Positions 22,332 through 32,915 of a stretch of DNA of 64,000 nt are shown piece by piece. The notes under the pieces are model-generated. The model had not been told where the DNA came from. It saw nothing but the letters and a program-made list of their open reading frames with translations, and did not search any database. Position numbers and translations under genes: made by a program. The DNA is from Melieria omissa (lineage: Eukaryota > Arthropoda > Insecta > Diptera > Ulidiidae), in the NCBI GenBank assembly GCA_963971225.1, contig OZ020270.1, forward strand, positions 28,581,123-28,645,122, in the 5' to 3' direction. Each line of letters starts with the position of its first letter. Positions within the stretch are counted from its first letter, which is position 1.

Positions 22332-22389
22332 AAAACAAGTAAGCATGAAATCATTAGTTCGTACTAATGATTTCATGCTTACTTGTTTT
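22332..22389. repeat. Perfect 27-bp inverted repeat with 4-nt loop
   Basis: Arms 22332-22358 and 22363-22389 are exact reverse complements around a TCGT loop. It sits 4 bp outside the TSD of the preceding MITE. It is too short and too perfect for the surrounding decayed DNA, which suggests a recent origin. Confidence 0.8.
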
Positions 22390-22504
22390 AATATTAATTA
22401 CAATTAAACGTACAATTAAAAATAAATAATTTATTCACATAAATACTACATTTATACTTATATTGCATTTAATAATATTATAAAATTAATAATAATGAGA
22501 TCAA

Positions 22505-22990
22505 AGTTAACGCAACCGCCAGGCTGCGCTTAAAAAAATAAAAGTGCCGCGAACCACGGCGGCATACTTACTTTCGTCCTTTTCAATGGAACAGCCAAAG
22601 TGACGATCCCTCGTCTTCAGATGAACACACCAAGTTAAGATTACTCGTCCTTTGCAATGAAACAGCCAAGTCGCGATTCCTTGATTTCAGTAAAATACGC
22701 CAGTTGAGATTCCACAATTTATTGATAAGAGCTTGTCCAAGTCCGAATTAAGACTGACTGCGCTGATTTCCTCACTTAACTTCTAACTTAGCCGCTATCC
22801 TAAAAAATATGCTGCTTCAGCAGTTCCCGGCAGCGGCAACGTTCCCACGTTGGGCCGGTATCGCACCCGATACCTCCAGACGCATTGTCAGCACTTTCTG
22901 CTTCCCATGCGAGCATGCAGCAACATGAACTGTTGCGTAACTCGCACCTGCAGCTACACGTGCCTGCAGTGCGATGGCCCTGTGTTAACT
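22505..22990 (-). repeat. Errantivirus 3' LTR
   Basis: 486 bp. It differs from the 5' LTR at two sites (ATACGCC versus ACACGCC, and GATTTCC versus GATTCCC). The adjacent sense-strand polypurine tract precedes it. Confidence 0.95.
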
Positions 22991-23003
22991 CCTCCCCCCT
23001 TAA
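22991..23003 (-). promoter_or_regulatory. Errantivirus polypurine tract
   Basis: On the sense strand the bases directly before the 3' LTR read TTAAGGGGGGAGG, a plus-strand priming site. Confidence 0.8.
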
Positions 23004-24481
23004 ATATCTGCGTCCCGCAGATTAATGTAGGACATCTTACGATCTTCGGGTGCTGTTTTCTGGGGGCTTACACCTCGAGTCTGATCTGCTTCTCGGTGCA
23101 CGCTAGGGATGTCAACGGTTGCTGTGATCTTCCTCCAAACCACGTAGAAGGCGGCGGCCAGCGAAAGCCAAATAGAGGCTTCGATTGCTGCGGAAACGTG
23201 AAACTTATTTCCAAGTTTGTTAAGTCGGTCGATGTTCTCCAGGCTCAGGCTGTGGATAAATTCTAGGTTCGGCTTCATCCCCGCGTCGGTTATGTTGATC
23301 AGCGCTGATGGCAGGGCCTGGAGGCTTCTGACTTCCTTGCTGACGAACGTCTGGTTGTTGATGCGCACGGTTTCATTGTTCAACTGGACCAGAAATGACC
23401 CCTCCAAGATCCTTGATTGGTTTTCGCCTTAAACCACTCCCCTGAAATTGGTAAGGAATATGGTACCTGCGTCGATCATTTCGATGACTTGGTCGCTGTT
23501 GGTTTCGTAGCGGCACTTCGCATCGCCGCCCTTTAACAGTCGTGCTAGGCACCCGTTTTCAGGTAATTTCTTCACAACGCCTTCCTCGCAAATTGTTGCC
23601 TCGTTAACCGAGAGGCAGTTGCCACAAATACCATACGTTTCCGCCTTGGTTATCAACAGGGATGTGTAAGGGAGGTCAACACGCTTATTATCGGATGTGG
23701 TAGCCCTGACTAGAATTCGACGATACTTTTCAGGTTTCACCTTTGGTACGGATAAAACGTACAGGAGAAGCGTGCCGTTAGAGTATATGCCGGGCTTGGC
23801 GAATTGCATAGCCTCTACGATGTTCTGGTAAGGCAGCACCTCTTCCTCTGCGATTATTCGCCCTATCTCCTCTTGATCCAACAGGTTTGAGTTTACGATG
23901 CCTGTTTTTGCCATCTGGGAAGCTCGGACGATTTCAGATATCTGGTCCTTCAGAACCATAGCCTTGCTTGACAACAGGACCCCGGTTTTTTCTGCTTCGA
24001 TGTCCTTACCGATGTTATTAGCTAGAGCAATGATATCGTTAGCCCTGTTCACAGCTTCTTGAGTGGCGTTAAAAATTCGCCTGTTGATCAGCAGCTGGTC
24101 GTTGTTGTTGTTGACCAATTCGTTTTGACTTCGAAGAACGTTGTCCCAGTCGGTGGCGTCGGGCGAACCGGCGACCCACTTCCATGCTGATCCAATCCAG
24201 TCTATGGAGCGAGTCCTCCTCAGTTTTGCTCCCTGTAATTCGGCAAGACGTTCGCTCGCTTGGCGGAGATGAAATGCCACGATGGGCTTCATGGGATGCC
24301 CATCTAGATCTTTTGCGGCAATACCTGCCAGTTCAGACAGTGCGTCGGAGAAATATTCGAGGTCGATAGCATGAACCAGCTTAAAATGTCCGTTGATTAT
24401 CCAGCCGTTGCCGTGCTCTATTGTCACCAGCGGAGTCTCATAGTTGAAGACATCAAATGCGGAAGCGCATGAAATTAACAC
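23000..24481 (-). pseudogene. env: Errantivirus env, one in-frame stop
   Basis: A gypsy-type envelope glycoprotein related to baculovirus F proteins. The frame runs from about 24481 to 23000 and is broken by a single TAA at 23429-23431. The two parts (350 and about 142 residues) lie in the same frame. A furin-type site RRTR at residues 88-91 is followed by a hydrophobic segment like the gypsy fusion peptide. Cysteines cluster near GICGNCLSVNEATICEEG. After the stop come N-glycosylation sequons and a membrane anchor (SLAAAFYVVW) with a basic tail. The frame begins at a GTG, and a hydrophobic leader continues upstream of it. Gypsy env is made from a spliced RNA, so the true first exon probably lies in the leader. 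Confidence 0.85.
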
Positions 24482-25264
24482 AAGTCTATTTACAAAGGTT
24501 ATAGAGAAAAATTTTCAAGTTTACAAGTTCTAATGAGAGGGAATCAGCGTTCAACATTGCATTTATATAACTAAATATGTATCTCATGCCAATTGCTATA
24601 TTACATATAATTGCTTAATTAATTATTTTCGCTGACTTATCGTCGACTTACATATGTAGTACATGTTCCTTAGACAGCTTTTATTTCTTTATAACTAAAA
24701 CATGTTTCACTGCGGGTTTACTGTTTCATTTAAAGACCCTTTTTTTTTTTCATACGACCAAATATTTTTGTGACTCTTTTCCTTTTTACAGATATCTTAA
24801 AATTACTTTCTTCTATTCTTTTGCTTTCTTGCATATGTGTATGGTATCGTTCCCAAACGGGGAGTTGAGCCCCGGTACCCGGCTTTTCTCTGCCAAGTAC
24901 CCGCCATATTTGTTGGGACTTGGATACCTTTCCTTAGTGTAATGTGATGGATGTGTGGAACAAAATATCTATTTGCAGGAGCAAAATTTCTATGATTATT
25001 TTATTAGTAATTTCTTATTTTTTGCTTTTGTTAAATTTCCGGGTTAATTGCTAGTGCATGTAAGAAATTTTCGTCTCTTATTCCCTACTTTACGTATATC
25101 TACAGTAGCTTACAACAATTTTTAAAGTAATTTTCATTAATTCCTTAGAAATTGGCAAAATTATATTGTTACAGATAAATTGGGCATTTAAACATAAAAT
25201 GGGATAGATTTCTTATATTCTAGTTTTAACAATGGCTCGAGGAGTTTGAGAAAGGATTGAACAG
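24482..25264 (-). other. Errantivirus pol-env spacer with tRNA-like sequence
   Basis: No ORF. On the sense strand, about 24850-24920 can be drawn as a tRNA-like fold with an outer stem TCCCAA/TTGGGA, an A-box-like TGGCGGGTACTTGG and a T-arm-like GGGGCTCAACTCCCC. Similar T-arm sequences occur twice in the leader. The env splice acceptor should lie near 24482-24600, but I cannot place it. Confidence 0.45.
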
Positions 25265-28200
25265 TTAGGAATGAATATTCTTGACCTGTGACTTGTGAAT
25301 TCTCTTCCCGCCCCCCGTTGTTACCGTTACCTTATTATTTTTTGCCACTATTTCCTTTTTGTACAGTGGCCGCTGCTTGGACTTGATCTGTTTATCCCTC
25401 ACATACACAACGTCGCCCTGTTCATAATCTTCCGGGCTCTGTCTTTTTGCATTCATTCTTGAATTTCGCGACTCTTGGTTTTTCCCTATACGCTCTTTTA
25501 CCTCATTAATTACTTTTTCCCGAAAGTTTATTATTTCCTGATAATTAATACGTTGTGTGCGGTTAAAGAAAATATCACTCGGCTTATGCTTGGTGATGGA
25601 GTGAACTGTGTTATTATAGCGGTCCACTGCAATGTACACCAATTCTTTAGGGGCCGTACTGGTTACCTCCTTTTGTAAACAGCGATATATTTCTATGATC
25701 GTGGAATGGAGGGGCTCGACTTGACCGTTTACCTCACTCTTTTGAATGGGTGTCTGGTAAAGCTGAATGCCTAGACTCTTTATGTAGTTTGATACCGTGG
25801 GGCTAACAAACCCTCGCTCGTTGTCCGTTACGATCATACGAGGTGCTGTAAAGTAATGAATTATCTTTGCGAATTTCCTGCGCAAGTGTATTGCCGACCG
25901 ATTTTGGATGTGGAAAAATTTTGCAAATTTGGAAAACTTATCCATGCAACTCAGAAATTTATGGCCCTGAATCTCAAAGATATCGACATGCAGGATATCA
26001 CCCGGAATTTTTGGAACCGGGGTGTCACAGAGTTTGGGGACACGAGGGTGTCTATCGTATTTGTTAAGTCTGCAAGTTTCGCAGCCTTTTGCATAAAGCC
26101 GTATTAATCTCGCCATGTGGGGGAAGTAAAATCGCTCTAAGATCTGCAGCTTGTTTTCCACCGGATTTCGGTGTGCCCTCCTATGCTCCTCTTCTATTAT
26201 TCGACACACTCTTTCTTGGTTTGCAACATCCTCGACAACCCGTTGTGTTATCCTTATTTTATAGTAGCTGAAATGCTCCACATATACGTCCTGGAGGAGT
26301 TGAAGCTTCCCTTCGGGAATTTTAATTCCGTTTATTATCGTGGGGTGCAGAGTCGTTTTCAACACCTCCATGAGCCTGTCGTGGTCCATTCTGTCCAATG
26401 CTATGTAATGGCGGGTGTAGCCTTTGTGTGGTGTTTCGCTACAAAAGAGTTCCTTGCCTTCCCTAATAATAACTTGGTTCCTAAAGACATTTAAGGGTGC
26501 TTCAACGTGCTTTATCAAATCTGAAGCATCCTGTTCTGCACGATGAACCGTTCCACCTTCGCTAGCGGTTTCTGTGCAAGAGTCTCTTGGAGCCGTTTCT
26601 GTTCTTGATTGATTGCTAGCTGCCTCACTTGCCGTTTCCGTCGCTGAGTCGCCACTGGTTTCGATAGCCATTACCTGCGGTTCCGGTTGAGGTTCAGGCC
26701 GACTCTTCGTCCTCGATAGAGCATCAGCCACGTAATTTGATTTACCTGGAGTGTAAATCAATTCGTGGTTATACTCCTCGATGCGTGCCTTCCACCGCTT
26801 CAGCTTCGCATTGTGGTTCCGACTGCCGAGTGCGAAAGTGAGAGGTTGGTGGTCCGTGTAAATTTTGATATTTTTCGCGCCGTACAGATACGAGCGCAAA
26901 TTATCCAATGCCCACACAATGGCCAACATTTCCTTCTCGTTGGTGGCATAATTCTCTTCCGTCTTGCTCAACGAGCGGGAAATGTATGCGATTGGCCTGT
27001 CTTTGCCAATCTCACCTCACAGAACGGCCCCTATCGCGAAATTGGACGCATCTGTGGTTAAGTTAAAAGGTTTCTGGAAATCCGGGAAGGATAAAATATC
27101 GGATGACACAAGGAGTTATTTCAGATCAGCGAACGCCTTCAGGGCGGCAGAATCAAGCTCTATTCTTATTTTTTTTGATCGGTTAGCTTTCACCTGCGCG
27201 TTTTCCCCACGGGTTAGATTAGTTAGGGGCTTGGCCACCTTGGCATAGTCTCGAATGAATTTCCTGTAATACGATGTCATTCCTAGGAAGCGCTTTAAAT
27301 CCTTCAACGTTTCAGGGGGTTCTAGGCCTTGAATAGCGCTCACTTTCTTTGTGTCGGGCTTAATACCGTCCGGCGTGATGACATGTCCGAGGAATTCCAC
27401 GCTAGTTTGCATGAATTGGGTCTTTTCAAGATTAACCTTCAAATTTGCCCTCAACAAGGTTGCAAATACTGTGCGCACGGTTTGCAGGTGCTCCTCCTCA
27501 CTTTTTCCGAAGACGATTATGTCATCAATGTAGACATAGCAGATTCTCCCTATATATTCCTTGAGCACATCGTATATCATACGTTGAAAGATGGCGGGAG
27601 CGTTCTTCAAGCCAAACGGAAGCCTTAAAAATTCATATTTTCCGTTCATCGTCGAGAAAGCCGTTTTGGGAATGTCAGATTCCTTCATTGGAACCTGGTG
27701 GAAGCCTGACGTGAGATCGATAGTGGTGAAGTATTTGGCAGCCCCCAGACTAGCGAGCGTGGAATTAATGTCAGGAATAGGGTACGCGTCAGACACAGTT
27801 ACAGCGTTTAAACGCTTGAAGTCGACTACCATTCGGTATTGCTTCTCGCCGGAGGGTTTGGGCTTTTTCGGAACGACCCAAATGGGAGAGTTGTATGGAC
27901 TCTTTGACGGCCGTATTATACCCTCCTCGAGCAACTCCTTGATCTGCCTATCGACTTCGGCCCGTATACAGGCGGGATAAGGGTAACTCTTCGTGTAAAT
28001 TGGCTCGTCTGTCGTAGTTTTGATTTCGCTGCCGTTAATGGGGCCAAAGAGGGGTTGGTGTTTGTCTATTAAATTAAGCAGCTTCTTTCGGGTTTCTTTT
28101 GGAAGGTCGTCATCTAAAACCGAGTAGACCTGCTTCGACACTTTTTCCAACAGACGAATCTTGGTACTTCCGTTAAGAATGAGTAAGTTCCGTTTCCTAT

Positions 28201-28477
28201 CAATAACCGCTCCTAGCTCTTTAAGGGTATCGTCACCGATAATCCCATCAAAGGACTCGAGGCCCGGCAGAACATAAAAGGTTATCAATGAATCGACACC
28301 TGCCTGTTGAAAAAAACTACTGGTAACTTTTCTTGCAATTTCAACATGACCACCAGCTGTTTGTACAAAAAAAGGGGTATCTAAATTAGTACCGCTCTCA
28401 GCGAGCGACATCTTAACAAAATTTTTATTAGAACCGGTATCTACAAGAAACCTTAATAAAGTACCGTTATTTCCCAT
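25265..28477 (-). pseudogene. pol: Errantivirus pol, two in-frame stops
   Basis: The pol frame is open from about 28522; I use the first ATG at 28477. Visible domains are the protease (FLVDTG, Asp at residue 13), the reverse transcriptase (LPFGLKNAP, YIDD near residue 315), RNase H (TTDASNF, EKEMLAI, YTDHQPL), an HHCC zinc region (CETCRLNKYDRH) and an integrase core (LHVDIFE, VTDNERGF, NGQVEPLHST). A TAA at 27116-27118 ends the first 453 residues, and a TGA at 27017-27019 lies shortly after. Both are in frame with everything downstream, so they look like point changes in one ORF. Pol is in the -1 frame relative to gag, but a stop (about 28523-28525) separates the frames, so the usual frameshift overlap is not visible. 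Confidence 0.9.
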
Positions 28478-28551
28478 ATACTCTAAGTAAGGTACGCTAG
28501 ATAGGCGCCTTCTGTAAAATTCGGCTGATCATCGAAATACTCAGCTGTTGC

Positions 28552-29682
28552 TCACTCGTAGGCGTCTTGGCCAGTGGTGCCCTTTCGTTCATTGCCAACG
28601 GTTTCTATGTTGAACATCCTTTGTTGTTTCTGACGGAAGTTGTCTGAACCAAATTTCCTTTTGACGGGGAAGTTCGGCCGCGGTCTGTCCATGAAGTTTG
28701 CGCGGCGTGTCTGACCCGACGGATCCACCTCCATTCTTTTCACTGGGTTTGGTACCTGAGGTCCAGGAGAGGTGTACCGATTACCCGCAAAGTTTCCTCT
28801 CCATCTCTGCTGGAAGCTACCGTTGTGCCTGTTAGTAAAAGATCGATTACCACCACCCGAAAACCTATTAGGAGCGCCGTCCTGTCTAGTCAAGTCATTG
28901 ACTGGAACCGTGACCGAGTTACGCATTCCACTACCATGTATAGTGTGCCTTCGGAAATTCAAGTTTTGAAGGTCCAGACAAGCGGTGTAGGCTTCCGGCA
29001 AGCTCTTAGGCCGCTGTACTATTATCATTTTTGACAATTCCCCACTGAGCCCCCTCACGAAGACATCAAGGGCTCTATTGCGGTACGTTTCCATCAACGC
29101 GTCTATCGTTTCTGCTGAATACGCTTCGGTCTTTAACTTGTTGATGATTAAGGAGAACTGATGGTTCACCTTCGCATAAAATTCATCCAGCTTGGAGCTT
29201 CCTTGCGTGAGCTGGCCTAACTGGTGTTCTAATGTGCGGATATCTCTTTTGTCGGCGTAGTGCAACGAAAGGCATGCCTTCATCGCGGGCCAGTCCCCAT
29301 CAAAGATGTTATGGGAGATGAGAGCAGAATTTGCTGCACCCCTAACCTTTCCGCGGATGCTTTTAAGAATAGCGCGGTAAATAGGTTTCGACCTAACTAT
29401 TTTGTAATCATCTAAAATCCCTTCTACCGAATGAATCCATGACACGTATTCGGCCGGATTGCCCTCGAAAGCCTGGAGATCCCTCACAGAATCGGGCAGT
29501 CTACCTATCTCCCTCAGGTCCTCCTCCGTGGATGGTCCTCGCAGAGGTGCCACGGCTGGAACCTGAACAGGATTGTTTGCCTGCTCTAATTCGCGGATGC
29601 GACTCTCGGCTCTCCGCAATTCAGCCATCAACGCCCCAACTGACCCATTCAGCTCGGTGACGGATTGTTTAAGAGAATCCAT
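28552..29682 (-). CDS. gag: Errantivirus gag
   Basis: This 376-residue gag forms the viral core. The first 40 residues form a short coiled coil (MDSLKQSV...AELRRAESRIRELEQ). Residues of about 60-250 match the capsid-like fold of gypsy-group gag (FEGNPAEYVSWIHSVEGI, LHYADKRDIRTLEHQL, VFVRGLSGEL). The C terminus is basic and rich in Arg, Asn and Gly, without a CCHC knuckle, as in several errantiviruses. The frame is intact and ends in TGA at 28552-28554. Confidence 0.85.
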   Translation of the reverse strand: MDSLKQSVTELNGSVGALMAELRRAESRIRELEQANNPVQVPAVAPLRGPSTEEDLREIGRLPDSVRDLQAFEGNPAEYVSWIHSVEGILDDYKIVRSKPIYRAILKSIRGKVRGAANSALISHNIFDGDWPAMKACLSLHYADKRDIRTLEHQLGQLTQGSSKLDEFYAKVNHQFSLIINKLKTEAYSAETIDALMETYRNRALDVFVRGLSGELSKMIIVQRPKSLPEAYTACLDLQNLNFRRHTIHGSGMRNSVTVPVNDLTRQDGAPNRFSGGGNRSFTNRHNGSFQQRWRGNFAGNRYTSPGPQVPNPVKRMEVDPSGQTRRANFMDRPRPNFPVKRKFGSDNFRQKQQRMFNIETVGNERKGTTGQDAYE

Positions 29683-30172
29683 GAGTCAAGTATACGGGTC
29701 AAAAATTTCACTCACCGATTTTCGTTCAAATTCCCTTCTCAAATATCCTTTTCACAGCGGTTACAATTCCTCTTGGTGCACTTACAAATAGTACATAACA
29801 ATTATCCGTTGTTCGAATCTGGAATGGAAAACTCGTGTTATTTTCTAGTTATTCATAACCATCATTATGACGTTTCCTCTCTTTGTACGTATGCCCGATT
29901 CAGACCATGGGAGGGACGCGGTAACCCCGTTTAGTTGTACGTAATCAGATTACGATCAACCTACTAAGGACACTTTCTCCACTACAGCACTGCCGAGTCT
30001 ACTAGGGCTTTGGCACGCCACTGCGGTCAAGAAATAGCCGCCATGTTCTCATGGCAACGACGACTTGCGCCCGAATGAGGCGTATCCGACCGCGTGACCA
30101 TCTTCGCAGAATCGGAGGGCTGGAGGACAAAATCGGGAATATCACCAATATTATATGAGAGGAGTGACGTCA

Positions 30173-30238
30173 GTCCTCGGCAGGGAGTTGAACCCCGTGC
30201 CGCACACAATAAGCGGCACCCACCAATTAGCCGAGGAC
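30173..30238 (-). other. tRNA-like sequence in errantivirus leader (1)
   Basis: The sense strand folds with an 8-bp perfect outer stem (GTCCTCGG/CCGAGGAC), an A-box-like GGCTAATTGGTGG, a stem GCCGC/GCGGC with a 9-nt loop and a T-arm CGGGGTTCAACTCCCTG that includes a B-box-like GGTTCAACTCC. It is 66 nt and lacks a normal D stem, so it is not a standard tRNA gene. Confidence 0.55.
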
Positions 30239-30472
30239 GATAAATTTCCCATATTATTACAGAGGCATGTTACTTCCCTGTTTCTTTATACAAATTTTCA
30301 ATATTACAGAGGCATGTTACTTCCCTGTTCTTTTATACAAATTTTTTATTACAGAGGCATGTTACTTCCCTGTTTCTGCATACAAATTTTAGCTATTACT
30401 TTATTGCGTTTAACAACGAAAAAATCGTTGTACACCCGGCAGTGAAGTGCAAACAAAAAAAAAAATTTTGAA

Positions 30473-30527
30473 ATCCTGACAGGGAGTTGAACCCAAGTTC
30501 TGTTAGAACTACCACTTTGCCAAGGAT
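30473..30527 (-). other. tRNA-like sequence in errantivirus leader (2)
   Basis: 55 nt with A-box-like TGGCAAAGTGGTAG, a stem GTTCT/AGAAC, a T-arm-like GGGTTCAACTCCC and a weak outer stem. It repeats the design of the element at 30173-30238 and may be a reduced tRNA. Confidence 0.45.
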
Positions 30528-30977
30528 TTTATTTTTCCGTTATTCAAGGAGTGGTTTCCCCGTGAGTGCCAGGAGGGTCTCCCCGAAGGTGATGAATCGC
30601 TGAGCACTATCACAGTTTACCATTTTTATTTTCAAGTTTTCCTGTGAATACCAGGAGGGTCTCCCCGAAGGTGATGAATCGCTGAGCACTATCACAGTTT
30701 ATCACCTTTATTTTGAAATTTTATTTGAAGCCTGAGGGTCTTCGGGGTCACAGGCTTCTTGCATTAGTTATACCCTGGAGGGTCCCGTAGGAATCGCAAG
30801 GTGTAGACGTATTTCTTCATTTGTTTTCTGCGCATTTTATTAGTGGACTGGAGGGTCCCGTAGGAATCGCAGCCAAACACTTCATTTCATCACTTCACAA
30901 TTTTTCACACTTTTTTTTATTTTCTTTTTTCTATTCACAATCACTGCCAGGTGAGCATCCCACATTTTACTATGTGG

Positions 30978-30995
30978 GTCCCTGCTCGGGCGCCA
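30978..30995 (-). promoter_or_regulatory. Primer binding site, tRNA-Lys type
   Basis: The sense strand after the 5' LTR reads TGGCGCCCGAGCAGGGAC, sharing its first T with the LTR end. This is complementary to the 3' end of a tRNA-Lys(UUU) apart from one position, and Lys primers are typical of gypsy elements. Confidence 0.8.
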
Positions 30996-31480
30996 GTTAA
31001 CGCAACCGCCAGGCTGCGCTTAAAAAAATAAAAGTGCCGCGAACCACGGCGGCATACTTACTTTCGTCCTTTTCAATGGAACAGCCAAAGTGACGATCCC
31101 TCGTCTTCAGATGAACACACCAAGTTAAGATTACTCGTCCTTTGCAATGAAACAGCCAAGTCGCGATTCCTTGATTTCAGTAAAACACGCCAGTTGAGAT
31201 TCCACAATTTATTGATAAGAGCTTGTCCAAGTCCGAATTAAGACTGACTGCGCTGATTCCCTCACTTAACTTCTAACTTAGCCGCTATCCTAAAAAATAT
31301 GCTGCTTCAGCAGTTCCCGGCAGCGGCAACGTTCCCACGTTGGGCCGGTATCGCACCCGATACCTCCAGACGCATTGTCAGCACTTTCTGCTTCCCATGC
31401 GAGCATGCAGCAACATGAACTGTTGCGTAACTCGCACCTGCAGCTACACGTGCCTGCAGTGCGATGGCCCTGTGTTAACT
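30995..31480 (-). repeat. Errantivirus 5' LTR
   Basis: 486 bp and near identical to the 3' LTR. It should hold the promoter; I do not see a clear TATA box. Confidence 0.95.
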
Positions 31481-31484
31481 TCAA

Positions 31485-31809
31485 GTACTAATGAGATCAA
31501 AACAAAAAATATTAATTTTTATCGAAATAAATATCAATAAGTGGAGGCTGCTTTTATACGAAACATTGTTAATTTGAACTCAAATTATTATGATGCATTT
31601 CGTGTTTGCTACCAAAGGAAATAGTAAAATCAACATGTTTCGTGTTCGTGGAGGATATTTTACCCTCTTTGGAGGACGGAGGACATTTGAGTAATTTGGA
31701 GGACTGTCCTCCACAATGGAGGACGGGTGGCAAGCCTAACTTGGGCCCAAATTTCATCACTGAAGCATACTTCCACCAACATGCAAGCGGCACATCGCTT
31801 GGTTGTGCG
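31485..31809. other. Spacer with GGAGGAC repeats, no gene
   Basis: A short cluster of GGAGGAC and its complement (31650-31730) next to 'ggcaagcctaac' resembles sequence near 19990-20030. Otherwise nothing is recognised. Confidence 0.4.
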
Positions 31810-31812
31810 TTA

Positions 31813-32681
31813 TGGGCCAGTTACTCATGACACAGAACATAAACTTAACCATAAACATAAACTTAGAAAATTTGAGCGATTACTCAAAACTTTATTTCCG
31901 TAATAATAATTAATTTTAATTGATTGGCACGACAGCCCGCTTACGCGAGACTAAGGCCTAGCTTCCCGCAACCACCCGTGTTGTGCGTGTGAATTTTGTA
32001 CGCGGGTGGAAGGGACCTACAGTTTTATGCCGGTTCCGAACGGCAGGTTGGGAGCTTTTTCATAGGCAATTTTTACTCTCAGAGGTTTGCCATTTCCAGC
32101 TGAGAGGACAGCCACCGAAAGAGAAAAGGAGTTTCCCGTTATTTTTTTTTAGGTGTTACTACATGCAGTATTCGATCTTGCGTCGCTCTGCATGCGACTC
32201 GTTGGACCGCGCACTAACCAACTGAGCCACGGCGGCTGCTGTTATTTCCGTAAACATAAACTTAAAAATCAGCTGATCAGCTGAGCGACAATATTGCCAC
32301 TTCGATTTCTCCATCTCGTGAACAATCAAATTCAAACTTTTCGCGACATTTTTTTACTTGCGAATGTTTAAATGTTTGAGCATCCAACGACTAAAATTAT
32401 TAATACATTTACGAAACTAATAAAAATTGCAATCCATTTTGTATATTTTACAAATTATTTTAATTTGTTTACTTTTCAATTCATTCCGAAGAGAGTGGCA
32501 ACATCTTTTGCGTTTTCCGTAAACATAAACTTAGAAACCAAAACGAAACAGGTTTCTAAGTTTACGGTTAAGTTCTAAGTTTATGTTCTATGTCTCGGGT
32601 AACCAGTTGTACAGCTTTCGGGTATGCCAGGTCGTACTAGCTGACAAATAAAACTAAGTTATGTCATGAGTAACTGGCCCA
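31813..32681. mobile_element. Harbinger-type MITE with nested SINE
   Basis: The TIRs begin TGGGCCAGTTACTCATGACA and are flanked by TTA at 31810-31812 and 32682-32684, a PIF/Harbinger-type target. The phrase ATAAACTTA recurs inside both ends. A SINE interrupts it at 31904-32241. No coding capacity. Confidence 0.75.
31904..32241 (-). mobile_element. tRNA-derived SINE, copy 2
   Basis: Nearly identical to the SINE at 7432-7770, with the same A-box start on the minus strand. A 12-bp TSD, TTATTTCCGTAA, lies at 31892-31903 and 32242-32253. Confidence 0.9.
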
Positions 32682-32684
32682 TTA

Positions 32685-32915
32685 CTGTTTCATACACCGC
32701 TCACACAGATTCTCAGCTTACGCTCTCGCGCTCTGTGCGTTCTCGTCCCCTTTACTGCTTCCCCCGCATAAACAAAAGGGTCCTACCGCTGGAACCCGCA
32801 AAGAAAATTTTCTTTACACCAGATGCGCATTCTGTATATTGTTTGTTCTGTGACTGAAGTTATTTTTTTTCGAAAATCAATAGAAGCGATCTTTTCAAAG
32901 AAACAGTTCTTATTC
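32685..32915. other. Spacer with an isolated PE-like terminus
   Basis: No gene. At 32823-32852 the sequence ATGCGCATTCTGTATATTGT and what follows match the right end of the PE-family element at 34547-36339. I find no partner end nearby, so this is a solo terminus. Confidence 0.5.

Larger units (their letters stand above)
29683..30977 (-). promoter_or_regulatory. Errantivirus leader with tandem repeats
   Basis: The 1.3-kb untranslated leader has three tandem sets. There are three units of about 46 bp beginning ACAGAGGCATGTTACTTCCC (30259, 30306, 30351); two units of about 82 bp with AGGAGGGTCTCCCCGAAGG (30571, 30653); and two copies of GGAGGGTCCCGTAGGAATCG (30776, 30849). Gypsy carries its Su(Hw) insulator in the same position. 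The third 46-bp unit contains CTGCATACAAAT, which resembles a Su(Hw) core, but the other two do not. Confidence 0.6.
22505..31480 (-). mobile_element. Complete gypsy-type errantivirus with LTRs
   Basis: An 8,976-bp endogenous insect retrovirus on the minus strand. It has 486-bp LTRs starting AGTTAAC and ending GTTAACT, a 4-bp duplication TCAA (22501-22504, 31481-31484), a tRNA-Lys-type primer site, gag, pol (protease, RT, RNase H, integrase), env and a polypurine tract, in gypsy order. The two LTRs differ at two positions that I can find, so the insertion is recent, yet pol has two in-frame stops and env one. The copy is defective as it stands. Confidence 0.95.

Noticed and set aside
22850..23266. 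138-codon ORF across the LTR and env
   Set aside because: It is antisense to env and the LTR; the LTR part recurs as a separate ORF at 31340.
22493..31498. 12-bp TAATGAGATCAA on both sides of the errantivirus as a long TSD
   Set aside because: On the right it does not touch the LTR; the 4-bp TCAA directly at both ends fits the gypsy group. The 12-mer may be chance or an older local repeat.
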